Assembly: GCA_003415625.1 (NCBI GenBank)
Contig: PYIU01000001.1
Location: forward strand, 4,278,746-4,342,745
Length of the DNA: 64,000 nucleotides
Source: Aquanectria penicillioides
Taxonomy: Eukaryota > Ascomycota > Sordariomycetes > Hypocreales > Nectriaceae
Reading direction: 5' to 3'
The notes under the pieces were generated by a model. It was not told the origin of the DNA, did no database searches, and was given only the letters and a program-made list of their open reading frames with translations. Each line of letters begins with the position of its first letter. The first letter of the stretch is position 1. A program made the position numbers and the translations under genes. Below are positions 37,524 to 48,238 of this stretch, piece after piece.

Positions 37524-37779
37524 GTTGTTGACGCCCGCTAGCTAGCTGGTGATGGTGGGAAGCTTCGCGTGAATCAGGCCGGGAGATGATGTGGAGCTTC
37601 GGAAAGCACGCGCCGCATTGGCAACCCCGAGAATTGCATAACTTCATTCAGCGACTTATTGTTCAAGGGTCTGACAAGAAACAAAAACATCAATGCTTGA
37701 AAGCAAGAATAATTGTCATGAATGGCAAAGCGGAAGTCTAAGTGGTATATTGTTGTCTTTCTATGAGTAATGGGGAAAA

Positions 37780-39050
37780 TCACAGTCTAGACTTGCTGCC
37801 ACCATTGGAGATCTTCTCAACCAGCTCCACCACGGCCTCAGCACAGCCATATGACCCTTGGTATCCCCAGCCTGAATGGCCGTAATTGTGCACAATCCAA
37901 GTATCATTGTCTAGACGCTCCTCCTCAAGCCTCAGACCGCCTTTCCTCCAGGGTCGCAGGCCGACTGCGTGTCGGATGACGCTCAGGCCGGCAACGCCCT
38001 TGCCGTTGGCGATCTCTGGTCGTGCTGTGACGACCCGCTGCATGATGCGGGCGGCAATGTTGGGATCGGGCTGTGATTCCCAGTTGCCAATGTCGTATGT
38101 ACCTCCCAGGATGGTGCCACCGCCCGCTGCACGCTGCATCACGTACATCTCCTCACCCTGTCCGTCGGGTGTTCCGGAGCAGATGAGCATAGGGGTACTC
38201 TCGTTGCGGACTAATACGACCTGTCCTCGCGCGGGTGCCATGGTTGTGTCTTTGACGCCGCCGAGCTTGAATGAGCCTAGGCCGGTTGCATTGACTATAA
38301 TGTTGGCAGCTTTGCCGGTGTGGCTCAGTTGCTTTGCCTCGCCAATGTCGGAAAGGATGCCTCGCTTGACAACCACGCCGTTCTTGAGGCATTGGCCAAG
38401 CAGCCAGGGAAGGTAGATGGCAGTGTTGATGCAGACAGCCGTGTACTCGCATCCTGAGTCATATCCACGAGTAACTTCGCTAGGATGTTGCTCTCGAAAG
38501 TCGTCAAAGATCTCCTTGTACCAAGGATTGGGCTGGAAAGTTGCATCCGGGAAGCCAGAGTTCGCAGCCTCTTCCAGGTCCTCCTTGCGTCTTTGGATAA
38601 AGCACTCTAAAGACAGTGATGAGCAAATGCGGACACGAGGTATAGTTGTTCAAGAACCACATACTCTGGAAATGGATTCCGGCTTCTGGGACCTCCTCAC
38701 ATAGCTTCTTAAAGGCGGGCCAAGTTCGAGACTCCCACCTCTTGTTAGCTTCTGTAGCCATGCTATGTAGAAACGGGTCAGCAATGGAGCTCAGCCATGA
38801 TCTCAAGTGCATGGGGAAATACGTACGGGACAATGTTGGCCCCGGCAAATGGAGATGCATATTCGGGGTCATAGTCGCCGGGCATATGCTTGCCAACAAC
38901 GGTCACAGTGTTGGCCTTGTCTCTAGAGAGAAGCAAAGCCGACGTCAAGCCGGAGACACCCGCACTTACTCAAAACTTAGTTTCCGGAACAATGACAAGG
39001 CTAATAGGCCAATTGACTACTTACCCGACGACAACGATGGTATTGGCCAT
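37780..39050 (-). CDS. D-amino-acid oxidase-type FAD oxidoreductase with peroxisomal signal
   Basis: Flavoenzyme of the DAAO/DASPO family, oxidising D-amino acids to 2-oxo acids with release of ammonia and hydrogen peroxide. Exons (complement): 39025-39050, 38827-38964, 38665-38762, 37780-38606; 362 residues. The N-terminal Rossmann motif VVVGAGVSGL (GxGxxG at 9-14) is split by the first intron. Further marks are PFAGANIVP, YTAVCINTAIYLPWL, NATGLGS, ARGQVVLVRN, the substrate-site region containing GGGTILGGT, RHAVGLRPWR and HNYGHSGWGYQGSYG. The last three residues are SRL, a type 1 peroxisomal targeting signal. The ALG3 start lies 256 bases away on the same strand. Specificity for neutral or acidic D-amino acids cannot be fixed by eye. 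Confidence 0.92.
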
Positions 39051-40349
39051 TGTGAAGCTGAAAAGCTACGGTGTTGACAGGGTCAAGTAATGGGTTACGC
39101 AGGGGATGGAGGCAATTGCTGAGCCCGTCCGCTTCGAGCCAATACGGTGAGAAGAAGCAAAGGCTAAATATACTCTAATCGACGGCTAGAATCGTTCCTT
39201 TAGTCCCCAAACCGGGACGGACCCATTCGACATGTCAATTTTATCCCAAGAGCCCAGCATCGGTTAAGCCCATGTGAGCCGATAGTGACCGAAACCGGGT
39301 GGGGTTCAACCGCCCGAAGTCGGTGTGGCCCTCTAGCCTGGGTTTCAACACCCAATCTTTATCTCGGGATGGGTTTCCCAATCACCGCATCACTCGCATT
39401 CCTTCCCCTTTGTGAAATTACAATAAATTCCGGGTGCCACATGATCCTCATGATTAATAGATCATGGAAGGTCTCAATTGCAATCAAGCCGCTGTGTAGT
39501 GACAGAAAGCGTCAATATCGTTCACCTAGTTTGTTGTTTTACTCTCTACCTCTCCAAATTCCAAAACTGGAGAAGCTAGTTAACTGGGGTTCACCCTCCA
39601 TCTCGGGAATACTTTCCAATCGAAGGGGCCCAGTATGCACGATGGTTTGAATCCGAATACCCACAGCATAAGCAAGTGGCTATTGTTTCAATCACGTATC
39701 GGCTGAACTTAGCATTTCTTCGGCTTCTCACGGCCAAGACCGATCTCTGCAGCAATCCCGAATGGATACTCCTTGTCTTAGCCGCCGCTAATGGCATGCC
39801 TTATCCATATAGATACATATACTCATACGAGGGGTTGTCTCGATGGAGGGCCTAGTAGATCGGGCCATTCACAGCAATGATTCGCTCCCGCCGTGGGGGA
39901 ATACGAAACCAAAATGCCTTTGATGATCCAGTAATTAGCTATTGTGTTTCAAGTCAGATCTTGGCTATTCATTGTCATTCTGATCAGGAGATGACAACAA
40001 ACAGTGTCGCGACACCCCAGTACCTGTGATTGTCGCCATAGCGCTCAGCGAACGCAGGTCTTGACGTGACGCCCGCAACGCATTGCCAAGTGTTCCTTGA
40101 GAGGTCTGGAGGCGACCATCGGGGTCACAACATGGCTATTCGGGGGAGAGTGCGATGAAAAGAACCGTGTGGGGTCATGCAAAGTGAGCATTGCAGAGAT
40201 AATGTTCATATGATCATCAGTTAATTACGATCTATAGCTGGGATCGGGCTTGAGCCGAATCGTTGCCGACGACAGAAATGGTAGTAGTAGTAGTAGTAGT
40301 AGCACACGGCTCATTCTCATCCAGCAGCGTCATTTCAAGTCCATACTCA
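39051..40349. other. intergenic between D-amino-acid oxidase and thioredoxin genes
   Basis: About 1.3 kb, no gene recognised. A hairpin-forming sequence (CGGGTGG ... CCGCCCG) lies near 39295-39316 and a (GTA)7 repeat at 40281-40302, just beyond the thioredoxin stop codon. Part near 39051 should be the oxidase promoter. Confidence 0.5.
40281..40302. repeat. GTA trinucleotide microsatellite
   Basis: Seven GTA units plus one base in the likely 3' untranslated region of the thioredoxin gene. Probably a neutral microsatellite. Confidence 0.85.
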
Positions 40350-40855
40350 TCATTTAGCATAGCCCTGAATCATCTTGACCAGCGCAGGGGGGCTGGCTCC
40401 AACGAACTCATCGACCTTGCTGCCATCCTTGAAGAGCAGAAAGGTGGGCATGGCACGGATGCTCAGGTTTTGAGCTAAGTCGGGCAACGCATCGACGTCA
40501 AACTTGACAAAGTCAACCGTCTCCACAAACTCGGGAGTGTCAGACAACCTGTAAGGACCGACTAGTCAGCATCAAACCTATAGCCTGGATCCAAAGGAGA
40601 GTCTCACTTTTCCAGGAGGGGAGCGATAGCCTTGCAGGGGCCACACCACTCAGCGAAGCAGTCGACAAGGACAGGCTTGGACGTTGTAGCGATGAGATCT
40701 TGGAACTCCTTAGTTCTGTATTAATTTCTTTAGTAAGCTTGACAGAATCGTTTTATAATCCCATAAGCCAAGTCAACTCACGTCTGGATCTTCTTGACGG
40801 CCATGTTTCGGGCAGTGGTGTGGAAGGGCCGTGAGGCGATGGCACGGGAATACAT
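40350..40855 (-). CDS. thioredoxin, probably mitochondrial
   Basis: Disulfide reductant with the classic thioredoxin fold. Exons (complement): 40782-40855, 40608-40715, 40350-40548, for 126 residues. The first 17 residues ([17 protein letters not shown]) are basic and hydroxylated with no acidic residues, a likely matrix-targeting presequence. The catalytic site is WCGPCK (Cys49 and Cys52) in [18 protein letters not shown], followed by [15 protein letters not shown] and the cis-proline segment [14 protein letters not shown] second ATG at 40804 in the same frame would start a 109-residue form without the presequence. Short introns with GTGAGT and GTGAGA donors split the gene at conserved places. 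Confidence 0.93.
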
Positions 40856-42572
40856 GGCCCAGAGCGGGCAATTGAGGAAATGAAGCGCGAAGAAGAAGCC
40901 ATGATGATGTGGAGAAGCTTGGAAGATAAAGAGACACGATGTGGTCTTGTTGCGGTGTCCAGAGAGTCGGGCTTTGGAGCGAGGATTCAATCGTGTTTTC
41001 GACTTTTGGCGGCTGCTCGTCGGTAATGCTGGAGCTTGATTTGTCAACCCCACACCACGCCCCAATCAGCAGCCTCCATCATCCCAACTACTATTTGCCG
41101 CTTTCAGCGTCATCGAGATTCGCCACTGGTCCGTCCCCAAGGAATTAATGGAACTAAGCTGAGTCGGCGATAACCCTGGTCTTTACTTGAACGCCGATTC
41201 ATGATTACCGAAAGTCTGCAACAGTTGTACATGAGACCCCAATCTGTCGGGTTTCGAAATTCTCTGCACCTGCACTCTCTAATACTAAGTAAGACCCGCG
41301 CTAGACAAACAGTGCCAACTTGCCATATTGACTGTTACTTGCATGACACTCCAACCTCAGAGTCGCGAGTCAAGACAAGCTTAAACGAAAATAATAATGA
41401 GTTCTTATATTGTAAAGAGATATATCCAAGTCAAAGTACGAAAGAAATGTGTTCATTTCCGTAACGCAGGTTTATCGGACTCTTCCCCGTGTGATGCATC
41501 GGCGATTGATTTGTAGGGACAAGGCCATGTTACAAAGCAGTTGGTTCCTTCGGCCTCTATCTGCATCGCTTTATCTTAATGCAAACCACTCACACCAACT
41601 CTGGTAGATGACATCATCGGGACATAATGATTTATGTACATCCTCGAGGTGAATGGGCCATGATGCACATGCGTGGGGCGGTTGTCGGGCCATTTTCATC
41701 AAAAGTCTCGACATGTGCCGTCGGGATGAGGTTCCTTCCAGTTCCCATAAAGGAAAGTGGAAACTGCCAAACTCAATGGTTACTAAAGAGTATCTAGCCA
41801 GGGTGCTCCCGGCTAAAGAGTGTGGGGATGATAGATTTCAGTTGCGACGTGTGCCAGAGGCCCAGACAACTTACAGCGCCCAAGCAAGGAGTGAATAGCC
41901 GAGAGTTCCTCCTAAAGTGTCAGAGTAGTCTGAGCGCCGTCCCAGCACAATTGAGCTATGTTTGAAGTGGGTTTCATCCAATTCTAACCGGATCGGCTGA
42001 ATTAATTCATAGAATTGTGCCATCTCCAGATGATCTGCTGGACATGTACTCTTCAGAGAAGTCTCTCGCGACGTGATCACAATTGCAGAGTGCGGAGAGC
42101 AATGTTGAAAGATAAATGGCTCAAAGGCCTGGCATATATACGATTAAGCTATCTAGGTACCTACAATGGCGTTCGATCTGTCAAGATCTCTTGGCCGGTT
42201 GGCCATTTCTTCCTCCGCTATTACTTGTGAAGTCGCTCTGACATGATCAAGATCTATCCAGAACCCATCTCCAGCCTAGATGATATAAATATTCTGAAAC
42301 CATGCCGCACAGGGATCTCATGCTCATTAATCCCCCGTCGGGTCAAATAAAATGATGTTGCCGTTCTAAACACGATGAACTCCGCTTTGGATATCGACCG
42401 AGCCAAAAAATCAAATGAAACAACGCCGTGGGAAGCCAAAAAAAAAAAAAAGAAGAAAAAACCCGCCGTCTCGCAGGTTACATTTCCCCTCCAATGCTGG
42501 TCCTTTTTTATTGCTTTGTCCCTCTTTTTTTTTATATTCTCAAAGTTCCCCTTCAGCGTGTCGGAGAATTTG
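40856..42572. other. gene-poor stretch between thioredoxin and Mid2-like genes
   Basis: About 1.7 kb in which I recognise no gene. It holds a 10-bp TAGGTACCTA palindrome at 42154-42163 and a homopolymer-rich segment with A and T runs around 42430-42540, which is probably the 3' flank of the Mid2-like gene. Confidence 0.5.
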
Positions 42573-44047
42573 TTAGAGCCCGTTAGAGCCATGCTGGCCC
42601 ACGGTTCTGTTGCCACAACGGGCCGCCGCCGCCACCCGAGGCCCAGGGTATGGCATCGTGGGACTGTCGGCGGGCGCCGTAAAGGGTCTATTTTCTTCTT
42701 CAGGGATTCGGCCAAGCGCTGAATTAAAACCGTCGGAGAAGTCATCGAGTTCACGAGTGTCTCGTAGATCTCGTGGATCTCGAGTGTCGCGGGTCAAGGG
42801 CACCTCATCGTGATCCATCTGGTGCATTGTATCATCACCAACGGCCATGCCAATGTTCGATGCAGGGCCATATCCGTAGGGATCTGCTTGTGAAGAATAG
42901 GGTTCAAGCCTTTCCTCTTCCTCATATACCGGGTTAATGGTTGCGCGAGCCATTGGCGTAGGCATTGGTGGGGGTGGGCGAGTGTCTTGAACCTCTCGCA
43001 TTGTTGGCGGTAACAAAGGTTGAATATTGCCTGTGTTATCAGTTCCGGGCCTGTAAAACTGTTAGTTTGGTGCTCGATGACTGCCTTTCTTCGTAGGTGC
43101 ACCTACGGATTCTGGTTTACACCTTGGTTGCCCTTCTTGCGTTTCCATAACCAAATACCAAGGACAACCAAGGCAACCAATGCGGCGACGCCGCTAATTG
43201 TCCCGCCGATGATGGCGCCCGTGTTCTTGGAGCCATTGTCATTGCCGTCTGTGTCAGGTGCAGAGGCCGACGATGTGGAGGTGGAAGAACCGCTGTTTGA
43301 GTTGGTAGCAGAACTCTCATCGGTTGCGGTCTTGCTAGCAGTCTTCGATTCGGAGGCCGAGGTTTCCGTGCTCGACGTTTTAGTTTTGGTAGAGGTTTCA
43401 GAGGCGGATTTCGAGGTGGATTTCGAGGATGCCGTGTTTGAGTTTGAGGAGGATGCCGTGCTGGTGGTGGAGGCAGAGTTGGATTCCGTCTTTGTCGGAC
43501 CGGAGAGAGTAGTCAGTTCGATAGTCGACTTTCCTGAGGCAGTTCCTGCGACAGTGGTCGCAAGATTTGTGGCAGAACCGCAGCCATACTGAGAGTAGCC
43601 TCCTTCGAAACTATTCTTGTAACAGCGGTCGGATCCCTGGCAAGTGTAGATGTAGGGGTTCACTTCAGTTTGAGCCCCGCTTTTTGAGTCGACGCAGCCT
43701 GTGTAAACGCCCTGGGTACAAGCACCGCCATCGGGGCAGCAGCCGATAACGCCCTGCGCAGCATCAACCACACAATGCGAGCCAGCAGAGCAGGTGGCTG
43801 GCAAGTTGGGGTTGCCCCCAATGTAGCCACAAACGGTGTTCAACTGTCGGCGCTCGAGAAGGTTATCGAGGTTGCCCGGCCCCGCGGTCGCGAGAGGCCA
43901 GGGCTGGACGTCGAGCTCGCGAAACTCCATCGTCGTGGTCGGCTGCGGGATGGCATAAGGGTATGCGGTTGCGGCGCCGAGTAGATTGGAGAGAACGAAG
44001 AGCGCCGCAGCAGATGGCAGGCGCACCATTCGGTCGGTGGGGATCAT
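42573..44047 (-). CDS. Mid2/WSC-like single-pass surface protein
   Basis: Probable cell-surface protein or cell-wall stress sensor. Exons complement(43107-44047) and complement(42573-43050) give 472 residues. Order of parts: a signal peptide (about 1-28, second possible start Met7), a Cys-rich extracellular domain with ten cysteines at 73-156 (VCGY, CSAGSHC, GCCPDGGAC, GCV, TCQGSDRC, GCGSA), and a Ser/Thr-rich, probably O-mannosylated stalk (about 165-265). One membrane helix (276-301) ends in the basic stop WKRKKG, followed by a cytoplasmic tail of about 165 residues rich in Pro, acidic residues and Arg-Asp dipeptides. This layout matches fungal Mid2/WSC-type sensors that signal to Rho1 and Pkc1, though the Cys pattern is not the textbook WSC domain. 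The role in signalling is inferred from architecture only. Confidence 0.8.
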
Positions 44048-46796
44048 TGCAGAAGATGGCCGTCGGTGTCTTACTGAAACATGGTCCTTTTAGATGTAAT
44101 GTCGAGAATTAACGAGTATGAGAGCGTGCGAGTAGAATTTCGGTCGAACAAGGAATCCAGGCGTGTATGTAAGCCGATCTGATCAAATTAAGGTATCCGA
44201 ACGTAAAAGGAGTCGAGTAACCGCCCAAGAGGAACAAAGAGCTCAGAGGGAATTAGGAGTGATTCGACCCAGCAAAGAGAAAAGAGAGGCTACTAGAGGG
44301 GGGGTGGGAAAACAAGACCAAGAGAAGAGAGAGGAAGGTTGTGACAGGGCAACGGCGGCCTGGAAATAGGCCAGGTTTTACGAGGAATCTGAAGCTGCAG
44401 CTGGGGCGAGCACGAGTGGGAGTGCATGGGCATGGGCTTGTGCTGGCGCTGATGCATGGGGGCCAAGACAATGGGCCCGCGCCAGGAACCTGGTTTTGGC
44501 GTTGCCTGGTAGAACTCGAGCCAAACCGAAGAGGCGAAAAAAAATGTACGAGATGGCTGGGGGAGATTTCCAGGACCCTGCCTGCCACACACTTGTTGCC
44601 GTTAGTGCCTGTGAGTTATAGGTCGGACAGGCCATTCACTTCACAGTGTCGTCCATCCAGGTCGAGCCCCGTTCGGGGAGGGACAGGGGACAGGGGGCGG
44701 CACCGATAGGATTGCGTTGCTGGGCGTTTGTGTTGGCGTTTGTGTTGGAATTGGAGTGTAGTCGGACGAATGATGCCGTGCACTGGCCCGTAAAGTGTTG
44801 GCAGTACGATGGCGTAGCGCTACTGCACGCTGTATAATGGCCAGAGGGACCCTGTAGCGTCACTCCTGGGTGCCAGGGGAGGTTGCGGCTAGAAGCAAGA
44901 TGGGGCTAGCTGGGCAAAGGATGAGCCTGGGGGTAGGAGGCTGGGGTGGCTTTGCGGCACCGATAGTGAGAGAGAACAGGGGGGGTTGGGTTGGTGGTGA
45001 TGACGATGATGACGATGACGGTGCTGATGATGCTGATGATGTTCAAGCAAAAAAGGGCGAGGATGGTGGAAGGATTGGAAAGGGGAAGAGGAGAAAAGTG
45101 AAATGCGAGAGCAGAGGGGGAATGCCAATGGATCATGGATAGGGGGGGGCATTGACGTCGATATGGACACCTCAAGATTGAGCGTGTATCAAATACGTAT
45201 CCCAATTGGGGCGGCGGCCTCAAGGTACGAGAGACACCGTGAAGAGACACACCCAAACGGCCCCACGCGGGCGGGTAGTCGAGCCCTCGATTCTGAATTG
45301 GGCAGCATACCATAAATGAGTGTGAAACCTAGGCATTTTCCCCACGGCACGTCACCCTGTGGGCAGGGAGCGGACACCACAAGCTCTGGTGAGGCCGAGA
45401 GTTAGCACGGTGTGGCTGCTGCCAGTAATTAAAGATCCGTGGATGAAAGGAGCGTAACGCCAGTCAGCCCGCCTTCGCCGCGAGCTTCTAGATGAAGATC
45501 AGTGCCTTTCGCATGGTCCCTCATCAAACGAGTTTGAGGAGGCGCTTGCACGAGCACGCAGCAGCGGCAGCGGCAGCAGCAACGGTGCAAGGACAGAATC
45601 GATGCGCCTCGTCGAACGAATGCACCATGTCCGGGGTGTGGGAGGAACCGAACCGTTCCTTCAAACCGTTTTGACGCCGGTGGTCTTTTGGTTTTCGTCA
45701 CCTCGTCCCGTGGCTGCATGTCTCATCATTCCTCCCATCGGCCACGTCGGCATGCTACGCTGCTTAGGTACGCTCGCAGCACACCAATCCACCTGCTCTG
45801 ACCCCTCCTTCGCTGTTCGTGTGGACGTGCGTGTGCGTGTTTGTATGTACGAATACGTAGGCTGCGCAGGCGAGGCAGATACCCGATGCTGTGCGTAGGT
45901 ACTGACACAAAGGCACGATACACACCGGCAACCGGATCCTGCACCGGAATCTGTCATGCAGCTGATGCCATGTAGTTACATGCCCATCCGCCCCCGCCCT
46001 CGCCAATCAATCCGCCCGCCGCTCACCTCCCTCACACATGCCGCACACGTCGATGTCGTCTGATGTTGTTGGGTTGTCCCACCCACGGGCACTGTGCTAC
46101 CGTGCCAACTCTCACCGCCAGCTCACAGTGCGCATTGTTTCGCATGCAAATCCCACTGCCGCAGGGTCCTAGCTTGAGGCAGTGCGGCTACGGTGAGAGC
46201 CTTTTGCTTCTAAATCAGGAGCGTCCTGACGCCTGACACACACTCGTTCGTGCACACACACACAGACTCACAGCGGCTTGACGAGCTTAGGTCACCCCCC
46301 GCTGGCCATGTCCGCTTTATCACGGAAGGCCAGAGCACGTCTCACGTTGAGCGATATGGAAATCAGTTAAGCTCCTTGATTTTAAAGGATATTATACAGT
46401 TCATTTCCCAACCTTGGTCTGAATAAAGCGTGCTTGTCCCCCCCCCCCCCTTCTATACGTCGATCGCCGCCATCACACCCAAAATCCAACGCGTGCCGAA
46501 AATTCATCTCTAATTACCCCAAGTCACAAGACTCCGATCTATGCAGTCTAAGAAATTAATCAAATGAACATCCTTGAAAGATGTCCATTCCTTCCTTGGA
46601 CGCCCAAATTATGAAATGCCACTGTCGGCAGCCCACATAGGACTGGTATGCCAACTGGAATCCTCTCGCTTAGCTCATGGAATATGGACGACGCCCAAAC
46701 GACTCACGTTTCCGTCACTCCGCATTACTGCCTGTTGTTCTCTCTCGCTTGCTCGCTCGCTCGCTCTCCCGTAGATCGTCATCTCTATATTGTCCA
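44048..46796. other. long gene-poor stretch between Mid2-like and RTA1-family genes
   Basis: About 2.7 kb without a recognisable gene. It holds purine-rich sequence near 44163-44360, GATGAT-like trinucleotide runs at 44998-45045, a C13 run at 46438-46450 and GCTC repeats near 46744-46765. The part next to 44047 should be the promoter of the Mid2-like gene, and the part next to 46797 the 3' flank of the RTA1-family gene. Confidence 0.5.
46438..46450. repeat. C13 homopolymer
   Basis: A run of 13 C residues in an intergenic region. Its length may be unreliable, given the frame breaks at C runs elsewhere in this window. Confidence 0.8.
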
Positions 46797-48238
46797 TTAA
46801 ACCATCAACTGTCGCGTGCTGTCATAGCCAGGGCTGTGACCAGAGCTTGAGCGTCGGTGATGATGGCGCCCATGTTGAGAGCCTCCATGATGGGAGTGCC
46901 CATGTCGAGTATTGTGTCCATCCCCAGAGTATTCGTTTGTGGAATGTTCCGTAGCTGCCTGGTGCCGGAAGGGTTCGTATCGGGTATCCTGAGGCCGGGT
47001 GTTGCCCATTGAGCCCTCCTCTACCTGGCTGTCGTACATCTCATAGCCACCCCCGTTCTTGATGGCTTTCTTAGCAGCCTTGCGCTGCTGTTTGTCCTCC
47101 TTCTTCTGTCGCTTAAGTTCCTTCTTCTCCTTGCGACTCAGATGAGGGAAGTCGCTGTCAGGGCCACGCAACACGATGCCTGGGTGCACGACGTTGAGGA
47201 GAACCAAGGCGAACAGCATGGGGAACGCATCGAGCAAGAAGCCATAGGTTTCGTCGGTCAGGATTGGATTGGTTTCGTCCACACCGGGTCCGAACTCGCA
47301 CAGTCGGTAGATAATTCGCATCTAGCCAGATACAATTGTTAGCATATGTCTTATCGATATCTTGCCCGCTCGGTGGACTTGACGAATTCGGAAACTCACC
47401 ATCACAAGGAGTAGAACGGCAAGCATAGTCCAGATGAGGTACTGGATCCGTCCAATATTGCGTCCCTCGAGCTGAATCAGCTGGTGGTAGAACCAGCATG
47501 CCATGCCCCCAAAGATGACAATGAATCCCAGCTGAACTCCAATTCCAGCCATGTAGACCTTCTGACCGATCCGAATAGTGTCGACGCTATTATTACCAGA
47601 AAGCAAACTACCACCACCAGCCTGGACAAGGAAGCAGATGACATCCAGCCAGATAAAGATAGTACCTAGCCTGATAGCCTTGATTCCCCAAATTTTCTTC
47701 TCGGGAATTCGGAAATAAACCATTCGTGCGACGGTCATGTAGACAAACGCATTGATCCCTAAGATCTGGTTAGCCGTGTGCCTTCCCAAAATCAACATTT
47801 CAAAATACTAACATAGAGGTGCAAGCAAGAACAGGATAGTTCCCCAGATGGCATACTGCACCTGTTGTTGATCGTGAGCTCCGATAGTCTTGATGGCAAA
47901 GGCTGCCAGTTCCCAAGCTGCTCCCATGATCACCACCCAGCAGTATTTCTTTGATTAAGTCAGTAACAGCGTCTCGTATTTGAAAGATGCTAGAGTTTTA
48001 TTAAACACACCTTCTTATAAATTGCGGCTTGAATAAGGTGGACGATGGTTGTGAGTCCAAAGAGCACTGCAAAGGCAAGGTTGCCCTCGAAGCTCGGGTA
48101 GAAGTTGTAGTTGGCACCACAAGCGGTGACGGGAACATAACCATATTTGTCCGGGACGGCGGAGGTGCACGATGCTGTGGACGAAGCTGTCGAAGTCCCA
48201 GATGGACTCCGATCATCAAATGTCTTGGTAGGGGCCAT
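46797..48238 (-). CDS. RTA1-family seven-helix membrane protein
   Basis: Fungus-specific lipid-translocating exporter family (RTA1, RSB1, RTM1), linked to sphingoid-base or drug tolerance at the plasma membrane. Exons (complement): 48011-48238, 47813-47948, 47400-47758, 46797-47321; 415 residues. An extracellular N-terminus with YGYVPVTACGANYNFYPSFEGNL is followed by seven hydrophobic segments. Family marks are HLIQAAIYKKKYCWVVIMGA, WELAAFAIKT, a PLWINAFVYMTVARM segment across the second intron, FIWLDVICFLVQAGGGSLL, the MRIIYRLCEFG motif and ETYGFLLDAFPMLFALVLLN. The cytoplasmic tail (about the last 110 residues) is very basic, then rich in His, Ser and Gly, including HGRHHHRRSSS. The substrate cannot be inferred. 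The start ATG at 48238 precedes a Ser/Thr-rich segment. Confidence 0.93.
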
